6,859 nt of DNA. Source: CAZVIK01 sp964627045 (lineage in GTDB: Bacteria; Acidobacteriota; Terriglobia; Bryobacterales; Bryobacteraceae). Each line of letters begins with the position of its first letter. The first letter of the stretch is position 1. Made by a program: the position numbers and the translations under genes. The DNA is taken from positions 1-6,859 of the forward strand of contig CAZVIK010000204.1 of the NCBI GenBank assembly GCA_964627045.1, in the 5' to 3' direction. The notes under the pieces are model-generated. The model had not been told where the DNA came from and made no database searches. It worked only from the letters and a program-made list of their open reading frames with translations. This document shows, one piece after another, positions 1-6,051 of this stretch.

Positions 1-47
1 TGAAGCGCAAAGTCAAGAAGATGGCCAAGGGCCAGCGGAAGCGCTAA
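1..47 (+). CDS. C-terminal end of an unidentified basic protein (partial)
   Basis: Only the final codons are present, and the gene begins outside the window. Reading in the frame that ends at the TAA at 45-47 gives KRKVKKMAKGQRKR followed by the stop. Nine of these fourteen residues are Lys or Arg. Such a tail is common on RNA- or DNA-binding proteins, but fourteen residues are too few to assign a family. The open frame cannot be tested further upstream, so even its coding status is an inference. It would lie 70 bases upstream of the permease on the same strand, and a GC hairpin lies between them. Confidence 0.4.
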   Translation, partial: KRKVKKMAKGQRKR

Positions 48-65
48 CAGCAGCCTTGCGGCGCG

Positions 66-102
66 GGGCGCGGGGCACTCGGCGTTTCCCCGCCTTGCGC
101 CC
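66..102 (+). terminator. GC-rich hairpin between the partial gene and the permease
   Basis: Two blocks can pair: GGGCGC (66-71) with GCGCCC (97-102), and GGGG (72-75) with CCCC (88-91). A five-base bulge (92-96) sits on the right side and the loop is 12 bases. No T-run follows, so it is not a textbook intrinsic terminator. It could end transcription of the upstream gene, or be a structured 5' leader of the permease, whose start codon is 15 bases downstream. No convincing promoter or Shine-Dalgarno sequence is visible in 48-117. Confidence 0.3.
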
Positions 103-117
103 GCGTCCCTGCGCCCC

Positions 118-1614
118 ATGTCTCAACTTCTGCGCACCAAGAGCATCGATGCTCTGATCGCGGCGTCCGAAGACCCGTCGCGGCGGTTGCGCAAGACGCT
201 GGGGCCCTGGAGCCTCACCGGCCTCGGCATCGGCGCGGTGATCGGCGGGGGGATCTTCATCCTCACGGGCACAGCGGCGGCCGGCGAATCGCTGCGCGTC
301 GAGTCCATTCTTCACGCACCGGTGCTGGACCTGTTGATGCACGGGGGCCGCGCGGTATCCACGCTGGGCCGGCCGGGTGCAGGACCGGCCATTTCGCTTT
401 CGTTCCTGCTAACGGCCATCGCCTGCGGACTGGCGGCTCTCTGCTACGCGGAACTGGCGTCCATGATTCCGATCGCCGGCAGCGCCTACACCTATTCCTA
501 CGCGACTCTGGGCGAGATCTTCGCCTGGGTGATCGGCTGGGACCTCATCCTGGAGTACGCCGTCTCAAACATGGCGGTGGCAGTCGGCTTCTCGGCCTAC
601 TTCAACGACTTCCTGGAGGGGAGCTTGGGCCTGCGCCTGCCCCGGGTGCTCGCCGGGCCGATGATCGTCAATGGGGAGTACTCGGGAAGCTGGTTCAACC
701 TGCCCGCCGCCGTGGTGCTCCTGATCCTCACGATGATCCTGGTGCGCGGCGTCCGCGAGAGCGCCGAGACCAACAACGTCATGGTCCTGGTGAAACTCGC
801 GGCGATTTTCGTTTTCATCATCGGCGCGTCGCGCGCGGTGAAGACCGAGAACTGGCAGCCTTTCATGCCGAACGGCTTTCCGGGAGTCCTGACGGGCGCC
901 GCCATCGTGTTCTTCGCCTACATCGGCTTCGATTCGGTCTCCACGGCGGCCGAGGAGTGCAAACGGCCGCAGCGCGACATGCCAATCGGCATCATCGCCA
1001 CACTGGTCGTCTGTACGGTTCTGTACGTGGCCGTCGCGGCTGTGTTGACGGGGATCGCCGATTACCGCACGTTGAACAACGCTGCGCCGGTGGCCGGGGC
1101 CTTGAAGGCGCTCGGCTACGACAACATCCGTCGCTGGGTCAGCGTTGGCGCCATCCTGGGCATGGTCTCTTCCCTGCTGGTCTTTCAGTACGGGCAGGCG
1201 CGGGTCTGGTTTGCCATGTCGCGCGACGGCCTGCTGCCGAAGGCGTTCTCCAAGGTTCACCCCGTGCACAAGACGCCGCACATCAGCACGTGGGTGGCGG
1301 GGTTGGTGGTGGGGATTCCGGCCGGCGTCTGGGACATCGGGACCTTCGCGGACCTCTCGAACATCGGCACGCTGTTTGCCTTTGCCCTGGTTTCCGCCGC
1401 CGTCATCGTGCTGCGGAAGACACAGCCGGACCGCCCGCGGACCTTCCGTGTTCCGTTGGTGCCACTGCTACCGGCGGCCAGCATGGGCTGCTGTTTCGTC
1501 TTGATGCTCGGACTGCCGCTGGAGACGTGGCTGAGGTTCGTTGGGTGGCTCGCCATCGGCCTGGTAATCTACTTCGCCTTCGGGCGGAAGAACAGCACAC
1601 TGGCCGCCCCGTAG
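118..1614 (+). CDS. APC-superfamily amino acid permease, cationic amino acid transporter (CAT)-like
   Basis: This is an inner-membrane secondary transporter of 498 residues, with about 12 predicted transmembrane helices. Approximate spans are 33-53, 89-110, 130-160, 195-210, 222-238, 256-275, 290-312, 340-357, 390-405, 412-432, 445-465 and 470-487. The family signature in helix 1 is clear (GIGAVIGGGIF, residues 37-47), the unwound glycine-rich stretch that binds the substrate amino group in APC transporters. A second hallmark is FFAYIGFDSVSTAAEE (265-280), followed by CKRPQRDMPIGI, which is characteristic of the CAT/YfnA-like branch. The N-terminus up to LRKTLGP also matches that branch. Residues about 56-88 form an insertion between helices 1 and 2 that is longer than in typical CAT proteins. 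The ATG at 118 is the only reasonable start, but no Shine-Dalgarno precedes it. Substrate is probably a basic or neutral amino acid and cannot be fixed from sequence. The gene stands alone and converges on the methyltransferase. Confidence 0.92.
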   Translation: MSQLLRTKSIDALIAASEDPSRRLRKTLGPWSLTGLGIGAVIGGGIFILTGTAAAGESLRVESILHAPVLDLLMHGGRAVSTLGRPGAGPAISLSFLLTAIACGLAALCYAELASMIPIAGSAYTYSYATLGEIFAWVIGWDLILEYAVSNMAVAVGFSAYFNDFLEGSLGLRLPRVLAGPMIVNGEYSGSWFNLPAAVVLLILTMILVRGVRESAETNNVMVLVKLAAIFVFIIGASRAVKTENWQPFMPNGFPGVLTGAAIVFFAYIGFDSVSTAAEECKRPQRDMPIGIIATLVVCTVLYVAVAAVLTGIADYRTLNNAAPVAGALKALGYDNIRRWVSVGAILGMVSSLLVFQYGQARVWFAMSRDGLLPKAFSKVHPVHKTPHISTWVAGLVVGIPAGVWDIGTFADLSNIGTLFAFALVSAAVIVLRKTQPDRPRTFRVPLVPLLPAASMGCCFVLMLGLPLETWLRFVGWLAIGLVIYFAFGRKNSTLAAP

Positions 1615-1638
1615 GGTATTGCCGGTGGCGTACCCGGC
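1614..1638 (+). terminator. Weak alternative hairpins after the permease stop
   Basis: Just after the TAG at 1612-1614, GGGTA (1614-1618) can pair with TACCC (1631-1635). Alternatively GCCGG (1621-1625) can pair with CCGGC (1634-1638). The two are mutually exclusive, each is only five base pairs, and neither has a T-run. They may help end permease transcription, but the stronger structure is the palindrome at 1666-1686. Confidence 0.2.
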
Positions 1639-1665
1639 GCGAATTCCGAACCGACTCGCCGGCCT

Positions 1666-1686
1666 GGGCATGGCGACGCCATGCCC
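1666..1686. repeat. Perfect palindrome (9-bp arms, 3-base loop) between convergent genes; REP-like element or bidirectional terminator
   Basis: The arms are GGGCATGGC (1666-1674) and GCCATGCCC (1678-1686), exact reverse complements around GAC. Nominally they can extend to ten pairs with one central base. The right arm abuts the methyltransferase stop codon (TAG on the minus strand, 1687-1689), so a minus-strand transcript would fold it immediately after translation ends. It sits between two convergent genes, which suits a bidirectional terminator, although neither side has a T-run. The flank reading GTAGGGGC on the minus strand resembles the ends of dispersed palindromic repeats in many GC-rich genomes, so a REP-like repeat is the main alternative. 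One copy alone cannot settle this. Confidence 0.6.
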
Positions 1687-2217
1687 CTACAGCCCGGTAT
1701 ACTTCCGCAGCACCTCGTAGAGCACCACACCCCCTGCCGTCGCCACGTTCAGCGAGTGTTTGCGGCCGAGCATGGGGATGCGCACGAAGGTGTCGCAGCG
1801 GGCGCTGAGTTCCGCGCGTAAGCCATCGACCTCGTGGCCGAAGACCAGGCACACGGGGAAGCGCGGCCGCCATTCGAACAGATCCACGGCGTGGACGGCG
1901 GTCTCAATGGCCGCGATTTCATACCCGGCGCCGCACAAGCGGTCCACGAAAGGCATCGGGTCCCAGGCGTATTCCCAGGGAACGGTTTCTTCGGCTCCCA
2001 GCGCCGTCTTGGTAAGTTCCTTCTTCGGCGGGTGCGCCGTTATCCCGCTCAGCAGCAACTTCTCCACCGCCGCTGCGTCCGCGGTGCGGAAAAATGCGCC
2101 GACGTTGTACATGCTGCGGACGTTGTCGAGCAACACGGTAACCGGCAGGCGGCGCAGTTCCGCATACTTCGCCGCGGCCAGTGTCGCCTGAAACGGAACA
2201 CGGTCCATCGGATGCAT
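1687..2217 (-). CDS. SpoU/TrmH-family RNA 2'-O-ribose methyltransferase
   Basis: This is a SAM-dependent methyltransferase of the SPOUT fold, expected to methylate a ribose 2'-OH in tRNA or rRNA in the cytoplasm. All three family motifs are present, numbering from the ATG at 2217. Motif 1 spans residues 27-45 with N32, N38, G40 and the catalytic-type R44. Motif 2 is FGHEVDGL with E129 and G132. Motif 3 is IPMLGRKHSLNVATAGG (147-163), which forms the trefoil-knot SAM site. At 176 residues it is a compact member: essentially the catalytic domain with no separate N-terminal RNA-binding domain, so the exact target is unknown. The frame stays open to a TTG at 2271. I prefer ATG 2217, or ATG 2208 three codons later, because the upstream residues look like translated leader, but no Shine-Dalgarno supports any of the three. 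It lies 104 bases downstream of rpsU on the same strand. The last residues (YTGL) and stop merge with the palindrome at 1666-1686. Confidence 0.88.
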   Translation of the reverse strand: MHPMDRVPFQATLAAAKYAELRRLPVTVLLDNVRSMYNVGAFFRTADAAAVEKLLLSGITAHPPKKELTKTALGAEETVPWEYAWDPMPFVDRLCGAGYEIAAIETAVHAVDLFEWRPRFPVCLVFGHEVDGLRAELSARCDTFVRIPMLGRKHSLNVATAGGVVLYEVLRKYTGL

Positions 2218-2280
2218 TTTAGACGAAGGGAGGCACTGCGGCACGCCGGGCAGTTGCCATGGAACCCCCAAGAAACGCCA

Positions 2281-2306
2281 ACGGGGCAGCCCGTAGACCG
2301 CCCCGT
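2281..2306 (-). terminator. Hairpin downstream of rpsU
   Basis: ACGGGGC (2281-2287) and GCCCCGT (2300-2306) are exact reverse complements, giving a seven-pair GC-rich stem with a 12-base loop. On the minus strand the structure begins 15 bases after the rpsU stop codon. It is followed by TTGGCGTTTCTT, which is only partly T-rich. It may act as a terminator or attenuator, or protect the 3' end of the rpsU mRNA, while letting some transcription reach the methyltransferase. Confidence 0.45.
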
Positions 2307-2321
2307 CAATCCCAATCCGCG

Positions 2322-2519
2322 CTATTCGACGTCGCGGGGTCTCTTTTTGCGGTTGCGTTTCCGGGCGAGGGCCGCTTTCACGCGCTTCTTCTCACCGGGC
2401 TTCAGGTAGTAAGAGTGGCGCTTGATTTCTTTGATGATGTCTTCCTGCTGGACCTTGCGCTTAAAGCGCCGCAGCGCGCTTTCCAGGGTTTCACCATCCA
2501 TGATGGTTACTTCGGCCAT
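2322..2519 (-). CDS. rpsU: 30S ribosomal protein S21
   Basis: A 65-residue, very basic protein with the S21 signature. ESALRRFKRKVQQEDI (residues 13-28) matches the family's E-x-ALRRFKRK core. RHSYYLKPGEKKR (34-46) and an Arg/Lys-rich tail (AALARKRNRKKR) follow. S21 sits on the small-subunit platform near the 3' end of 16S rRNA and helps initiation on mRNAs. Length and composition are normal for the family. The ATG at 2517-2519 is preceded on the minus strand by a purine-rich GGGAGGGGGTG ending about nine bases upstream, a usable though unusually G-heavy Shine-Dalgarno. The gene is divergent from glgC and lies upstream of the methyltransferase, forming a small translation-related pair. Confidence 0.95.
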   Translation of the reverse strand: MAEVTIMDGETLESALRRFKRKVQQEDIIKEIKRHSYYLKPGEKKRVKAALARKRNRKKRPRDVE

Positions 2520-2576
2520 GTCGTCTCACCCCCTCCCGTTCTGCTATAACTCAATCAGTGCTGTCCGGCGATCTCG
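2520..2576. promoter_or_regulatory. Divergent promoter region shared by rpsU and glgC
   Basis: Only 57 bases separate the start codons of rpsU (-) and glgC (+), so promoters for both must lie here or inside the coding ends. The AT-rich core GCTATAAC (2543-2550) reads TATAAC on the plus strand, placed 26 bases before the glgC ATG. It reads TTATAG/TATAGC on the minus strand, about 24 bases before the rpsU ATG. Each could be a -10 element, and they would overlap. No good -35 hexamer at 16-18 base spacing is visible on either side, so this is inference from position and composition. Confidence 0.35.
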
Positions 2577-3819
2577 ATGGAAAGCGTTCTGGCGATTCTG
2601 CTGGCCGGCGGAGCGGGTGAGCGACTCTACCCGCTGACCAAAAACACCGCCAAGCCCGCCGTGCCATTCGGCGGGGCCTACCGCATCATCGACGTAACCC
2701 TCTCAAACTGCATCAATTCGCGGGTCCGACGAATTTTCTTCCTNNNNNNNNNNGTACAAGGCGCTCGAACTCAACCGTCACATCCGCGAAGGGTGGCGGA
2801 TTCTCTCGCCCGAACTCGGCGAGTTCATCGAACTGGTGCCGCCCATGAAACAAATGCGGGATGACTGGTACCTGGGCACCGCCGACGCCGTGTACCAGAA
2901 CATCCCGAGCATCCAGGCCGAGGCGAGCGAGCACACCCTGATCCTGGCTGGCGATCACATCTACAAGATGGACTACGCCGACATGCTCGCCTGGCACATC
3001 TCTCGCCGCGCCGACGTCACCATCGCCACCATCCAAGTTCCCCCGAACCGCTGCTCGCAGCTCGGCGTGGCGCGCATCAGCAAGGATTCGCAGGTCCTGG
3101 GCTTCGAGGAAAAGCCCCAGCATGACGCCGCACCCCGCTCGCCATTCAACCCGGACATGGTGAGCGCGTCGATGGGGGTGTATATCTTCAGGACCGGCCT
3201 GCTCGTCCAGGCGCTCGCCGAGGACGCCTCCCGCCCGGCCTCCTCGCACGATTTCGGCCGGGACATCCTGCCGGCGTGGCTGACCCGCTGCCGCGTCATC
3301 GCCTACGACTTTCGCGACCTTAACAAGAAGTCCGTGTCCTACTGGCGCGACGTCGGCACCATCGACGCCTACTACGAAGCCAACATGGACCTGGTGTCGG
3401 TCACCCCGGAGTTCAACCTCTACGACCGGCAATGGCCGCTACGAACGCGCCAGTTGCAGTATCCGCCGGCGAAATTCGTCTTCGCCCAGGCGGGCCGCCG
3501 TATGGGGCAGGCGCTCGACTCCATCGTGTCGGCGGGGTGCATCGTCAGCGGCGGAAGGGTGGTCCAGAGCGTGTTGTCGCCCGGCGTCCGGGTGAACAGC
3601 TTCTGCGAGGTGGATCGCTCGATCCTGCTGCACGAGGCAGAGGCCGGCCGCCACTGCCGCATCCGCCGGGCGATCATCGACGCCGGAGTGAAACTGCCGG
3701 AAGGCGCCGTCGTGGGATACGATCTGGAGGCGGACCGTGCGCGTGGATGGCACGTCACCGAGGGCGGCATCGTGGTGGTCCCATCCGCCGTGGCGACATA
3801 CGGTAACATAACAATTTAG
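2577..3819 (+). CDS. glgC: Glucose-1-phosphate adenylyltransferase (ADP-glucose pyrophosphorylase), interrupted by an assembly gap
   Basis: This enzyme makes ADP-glucose from ATP and glucose-1-phosphate, the committed step of bacterial glycogen synthesis. The N-terminal part (2577-2744) reads LAGGAGERLYPLT, AKPAVPFGGAYRIID and LSNCINS, the nucleotide-binding region. After ten Ns the frame shifts and resumes at 2755 with YKALELNRHIREGW, exactly where the family continues. If the missing residues are Thr-Gln, as in homologues, the protein is about 412 residues, normal for GlgC. In that numbering the catalytic Asp lies in LAGDHIYKMDY (D125). Sugar-phosphate residues lie in FEEKP (K178) and SMGVY, and SHDFGRDILP and YWRDVGT (from Y254) are also conserved. 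A C-terminal left-handed beta-helix follows. The residue matching the E. coli fructose-1,6-bisphosphate activator Lys39 is Ala34. No Shine-Dalgarno is obvious at ATG 2577, but no better start is in frame. The split frame is an assembly artefact, not a pseudogene. eno follows 33 bases downstream. Confidence 0.93.
2744..2753. other. Assembly gap (10 Ns) inside glgC
   Basis: Ten Ns interrupt glgC between the codons for RRIFF-L and YKALELN. Matching the family pattern FFLTQYK, the true gap is most simply six bases: the last base of Leu, a Thr codon and the first two bases of a Gln codon whose final G is at 2754. Ten Ns are therefore a placeholder that throws the downstream part out of frame. Confidence 0.9.
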
Positions 3820-3837
3820 TCCGATTCGCAATCCTCC

Positions 3838-3844
3838 AAAGGAG
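3838..3844 (+). promoter_or_regulatory. Strong Shine-Dalgarno for eno
   Basis: AAAGGAG ends eight bases before the ATG at 3853, close to ideal spacing. It is one of the two clearest ribosome binding sites in the window and fixes the enolase start. It fits high expression of a glycolytic enzyme. Confidence 0.85.
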
Positions 3845-3852
3845 CCCTGTAG

Positions 3853-5136
3853 ATGGAAATCGTCAAGATTCTCGGAAGGGAAATTTTAGATTCGCGCGGC
3901 AATCCGACCGTGGAAGCCGATGTTTGGCTGGCCGATGGGAGTTTCGGCCGCGCTGCGGTGCCGTCGGGAGCCTCGACCGGCGAGCACGAAGCCGTCGAAC
4001 TGCGCGACGGCGACAAGGCGCGCTACCTCGGCAAGGGCACGCTCAAGGCCGTCAGCCACATCGCGGCCGAGTTGACGCCGGCCTTGCTCGGAATGGATGC
4101 CTTCTGCCAGGAAGAGATCGACAAGAAGATGATCGCCTTGGACGGCACATCGAACAAGGCGCGGCTGGGAGCCAATGCGATCCTGGCCGTTTCGATGGCC
4201 ACGGCTCGCGCTGCGGCGCAGTCCTGCGACCAGCCTCTCTACCGCTATCTGGGCGGCGTCTCGGCCTCCATCCTGCCGGTTCCGATGATGAATATCCTGA
4301 ACGGCGGCGCGCACGCCGATAACTGCGTGGATCCGCAGGAGTTCATGGTGGCGCCCTTCGGCGCTCCCTGCTTCTCCGAAGCGCTGCGCATGGGCGCGGA
4401 AGTGTTCCACAATCTGAAGTCCGTGCTGAAGAAGAAGGGCTACTCCACCGCGGTCGGCGACGAGGGCGGCTTCGCGCCAAACCTGAAGTCCAATGACGAA
4501 GCGCTGGAAGTGATCCTGGAAGCCATCGCCAAGGCCGGCTACAAGCCGGGCGTGGACATCGGCATCATGCTCGATCCGGCGGCCAGCGAGTTCTACGACG
4601 CGGAAAAGGGCAAGTATATCTTCAAGAAGTCAGACAAGAGCGAGCGGACCAGCGAGCAGATGGTCGAGTTCTGGGCCAACTGGGTGAAGCAGTATCCGAT
4701 CTACTCCATCGAAGACGGGATGGCGGAAGACGACTGGAAGGGCTGGAAGCTGATGACTGACGTGCTCGGCAAGAAGATCCAGCTCGTCGGCGACGACGTG
4801 TTCGTGACCAACGTCGAGCGCCTGGGCCGGGGCATCCAGGAGGGAGTGGCCAACTCGATCTTGATCAAGGTGAACCAGATCGGAACGCTGACCGAAACGT
4901 TGGCCTCGATGCGGATGGCCGCCGATGCGGGTTACACCGCCGTGGTGTCGCACCGCTCGGGCGAGACCGAGGACGCCTTCATCGCCGACCTGGTGGTGGG
5001 TACCGGCGCCGGCCAGATCAAGACCGGCTCGGCCAGCCGCACCGACCGCATCTGCAAGTACAACCAGTTGCTCCGCATCGAGCAGGAACTCGGCGCGTCC
5101 GCCAAGTACGCGGGCCGCAAGGCATTCCGTCAATAG
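3853..5136 (+). CDS. eno: Enolase (phosphopyruvate hydratase)
   Basis: Enolase reversibly dehydrates 2-phosphoglycerate to phosphoenolpyruvate in lower glycolysis, in the cytoplasm, with Mg2+. The 427-residue length matches bacterial enolases, and the protein is complete. The N-terminal domain shows SRGNPTVE (14-21) and the mobile active-site loop GASTGEHEA (39-47). The barrel domain shows PQEFMVAP with E163, GDEGGFAPN with the catalytic acid E204, and the three Mg2+ ligands D241, E287 (SIEDGM) and D314 (GDD). The catalytic base K339 lies in LIKVNQIGT. SHRSGETED (H367, R368) and GQIKTGSASRTDR (K390) complete the substrate site, so no key residue is missing. The start has a strong Shine-Dalgarno. 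gpmA, encoding the preceding pathway enzyme, begins 15 bases downstream, which implies a shared mRNA. glgC is 33 bases upstream and may be on the same transcript. Confidence 0.98.
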   Translation: MEIVKILGREILDSRGNPTVEADVWLADGSFGRAAVPSGASTGEHEAVELRDGDKARYLGKGTLKAVSHIAAELTPALLGMDAFCQEEIDKKMIALDGTSNKARLGANAILAVSMATARAAAQSCDQPLYRYLGGVSASILPVPMMNILNGGAHADNCVDPQEFMVAPFGAPCFSEALRMGAEVFHNLKSVLKKKGYSTAVGDEGGFAPNLKSNDEALEVILEAIAKAGYKPGVDIGIMLDPAASEFYDAEKGKYIFKKSDKSERTSEQMVEFWANWVKQYPIYSIEDGMAEDDWKGWKLMTDVLGKKIQLVGDDVFVTNVERLGRGIQEGVANSILIKVNQIGTLTETLASMRMAADAGYTAVVSHRSGETEDAFIADLVVGTGAGQIKTGSASRTDRICKYNQLLRIEQELGASAKYAGRKAFRQ

Positions 5137-5151
5137 GGGGCTCCGCACAAC

Positions 5152-5901
5152 ATGTACAAGGTCGTACTTCTGAGACACGGCGAGAGCAAGTGGAACGAAG
5201 AGAACCGCTTCACCGGCTGGACCGACGTGGACCTTTCGCACAAGGGCCACACCGAGGCCAAGCACGCAGGCCTGGCCCTGAAGGAAGCGGGCTTCACTTT
5301 CGATCTGGCGTACACGTCGGTGCTGAAACGCGCCATCCGTACGTTGTGGTTGACCCTGGACGAACTGGACCTGATGTGGATTCCGGTGATCCGCGACTGG
5401 CGGCTCAATGAGAGGCACTACGGCGCCCTTCAAGGGCTGAACAAGGCCGAAACCGCGGCCAAGTTCGGCGAGGACCAGGTCAAGGTCTGGCGGCGAAGCT
5501 ACGACGTCCCGCCGCCCGCACTGGACAAGAATGATCCTCGCTATCCCGGCAGCGATCCCCGCTACAAGGACTTGACCGCGAAAGAGCTTCCTCTCACCGA
5601 GTGCTTGAAAGACACCGTGGCCCGGTTCTTGCCCTGCTGGCATGAACGGATCGCTCCCGACATCCGCGCTGGGAAAAAGGTTCTGATCGTGGCGCATGGC
5701 AACAGCCTGAGGGCGCTGGTCAAGTACCTCGATAATGTCTCCGACCAGGACATCATCGGCCTCAACATCCCTACCGGGATGCCGCTTGTATACGAACTGG
5801 ACGCGGAGTTGAAACCGTTCCGCAGTTACTACGTCGGCGATCCCGAGAAAGTGAAGGCCGCCATGGAGGCGGTGGCCGCGCAGGGCAAGGTCAAGAAGTA
5901 G
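5152..5901 (+). CDS. gpmA: 2,3-bisphosphoglycerate-dependent phosphoglycerate mutase
   Basis: This enzyme interconverts 3- and 2-phosphoglycerate through a phosphohistidine. The 249 residues match the usual length of the cofactor-dependent type. LLRHGESKWNEENRFTGW (6-23) carries the phospho-accepting H9 and the R8 of the RHG motif. SVLKRAIRT (56-64) contributes phosphate-binding Arg. NERHYGALQGLNK (86-98) holds the acid E87. VAHGNSLRAL (180-189) holds the second catalytic H182. NIPTGMPLVYELD (205-217) is the conserved C-terminal segment. The full-length C-terminal tail that gives mutase rather than phosphatase behaviour is present. The start at 5152 is 15 bases after the eno stop, with a G-rich stretch (5136-5140) as a modest Shine-Dalgarno, so it is probably translated from the eno message. 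It supplies the substrate of enolase. A different, cofactor-independent enzyme (GpmI) is excluded by the RHG motif. Confidence 0.97.
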   Translation: MYKVVLLRHGESKWNEENRFTGWTDVDLSHKGHTEAKHAGLALKEAGFTFDLAYTSVLKRAIRTLWLTLDELDLMWIPVIRDWRLNERHYGALQGLNKAETAAKFGEDQVKVWRRSYDVPPPALDKNDPRYPGSDPRYKDLTAKELPLTECLKDTVARFLPCWHERIAPDIRAGKKVLIVAHGNSLRALVKYLDNVSDQDIIGLNIPTGMPLVYELDAELKPFRSYYVGDPEKVKAAMEAVAAQGKVKK

Positions 5902-5935
5902 CAAGTGCGCGTGGTTTTGATCTGACGAATTCGGC

Positions 5936-6010
5936 GGCGGGGTGACCGGTGGGCCGCAAGCCTCGGCCATCCCGCCCCGCCCCCCCCAGGTCCGCCCACC
6001 CCCCCTTTTT
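5936..6010 (+). terminator. Probable end of the glgC/eno/gpmA transcript: nested GC hairpin followed by C-tracts and T5
   Basis: GGCGGGG (5936-5942) pairs with CCCCGCC (5975-5981). Inside, GGCCG (5952-5956) pairs with CGGCC (5964-5968). The next bases are C-tracts, and TTTTT appears only at 6006-6010, 24 bases past the outer stem, so it is not a canonical intrinsic terminator. The position, 35 bases after the gpmA stop, makes it the natural candidate. A Rho-type mechanism on the C-rich RNA is an alternative. Confidence 0.4.
5971..6005 (-). other. G-quadruplex motif on the minus strand
   Basis: The plus strand carries five C-tracts of at least three bases: 5971-5973, 5975-5978, 5980-5987, 5995-5997 and 5999-6005. 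They are separated by loops of 1, 1, 7 and 1 bases. The minus strand therefore meets the usual G3+N1-7 quadruplex rule with one spare tract. The plus strand could form an i-motif at low pH. Whether it folds in the cell is unknown. Confidence 0.6.
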
Positions 6011-6051
6011 CCAACGTCCTCCCGATGCACCGCCGATCGCGTGACAGGCCG

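Noticed and set aside
957..1808. A 283-codon plus-strand frame overlapping the permease end and running into the methyltransferase region.
   Set aside because: It is a +2 shadow of the permease, Arg/Gly/Ala-rich without domains, and crosses a convergent gene.
2218..2271. An N-terminal extension of the methyltransferase from the TTG at 2271.
   Set aside because: The extra residues (Pro/Gly/Gln-rich) do not resemble the family N-terminus. TTG is a weak start with no ribosome site, and it begins right after the rpsU hairpin. It cannot be fully excluded.
2836..3819. A separate gene starting at GTG 2836.
   Set aside because: The frame continues upstream without stops to the gap at 2754 with perfect GlgC sequence, so this is the C-terminal part of glgC.
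2577..3819. glgC as a frameshifted pseudogene.
   Set aside because: The frame change coincides exactly with ten Ns, and all catalytic motifs on both sides are intact. The break is an assembly artefact.
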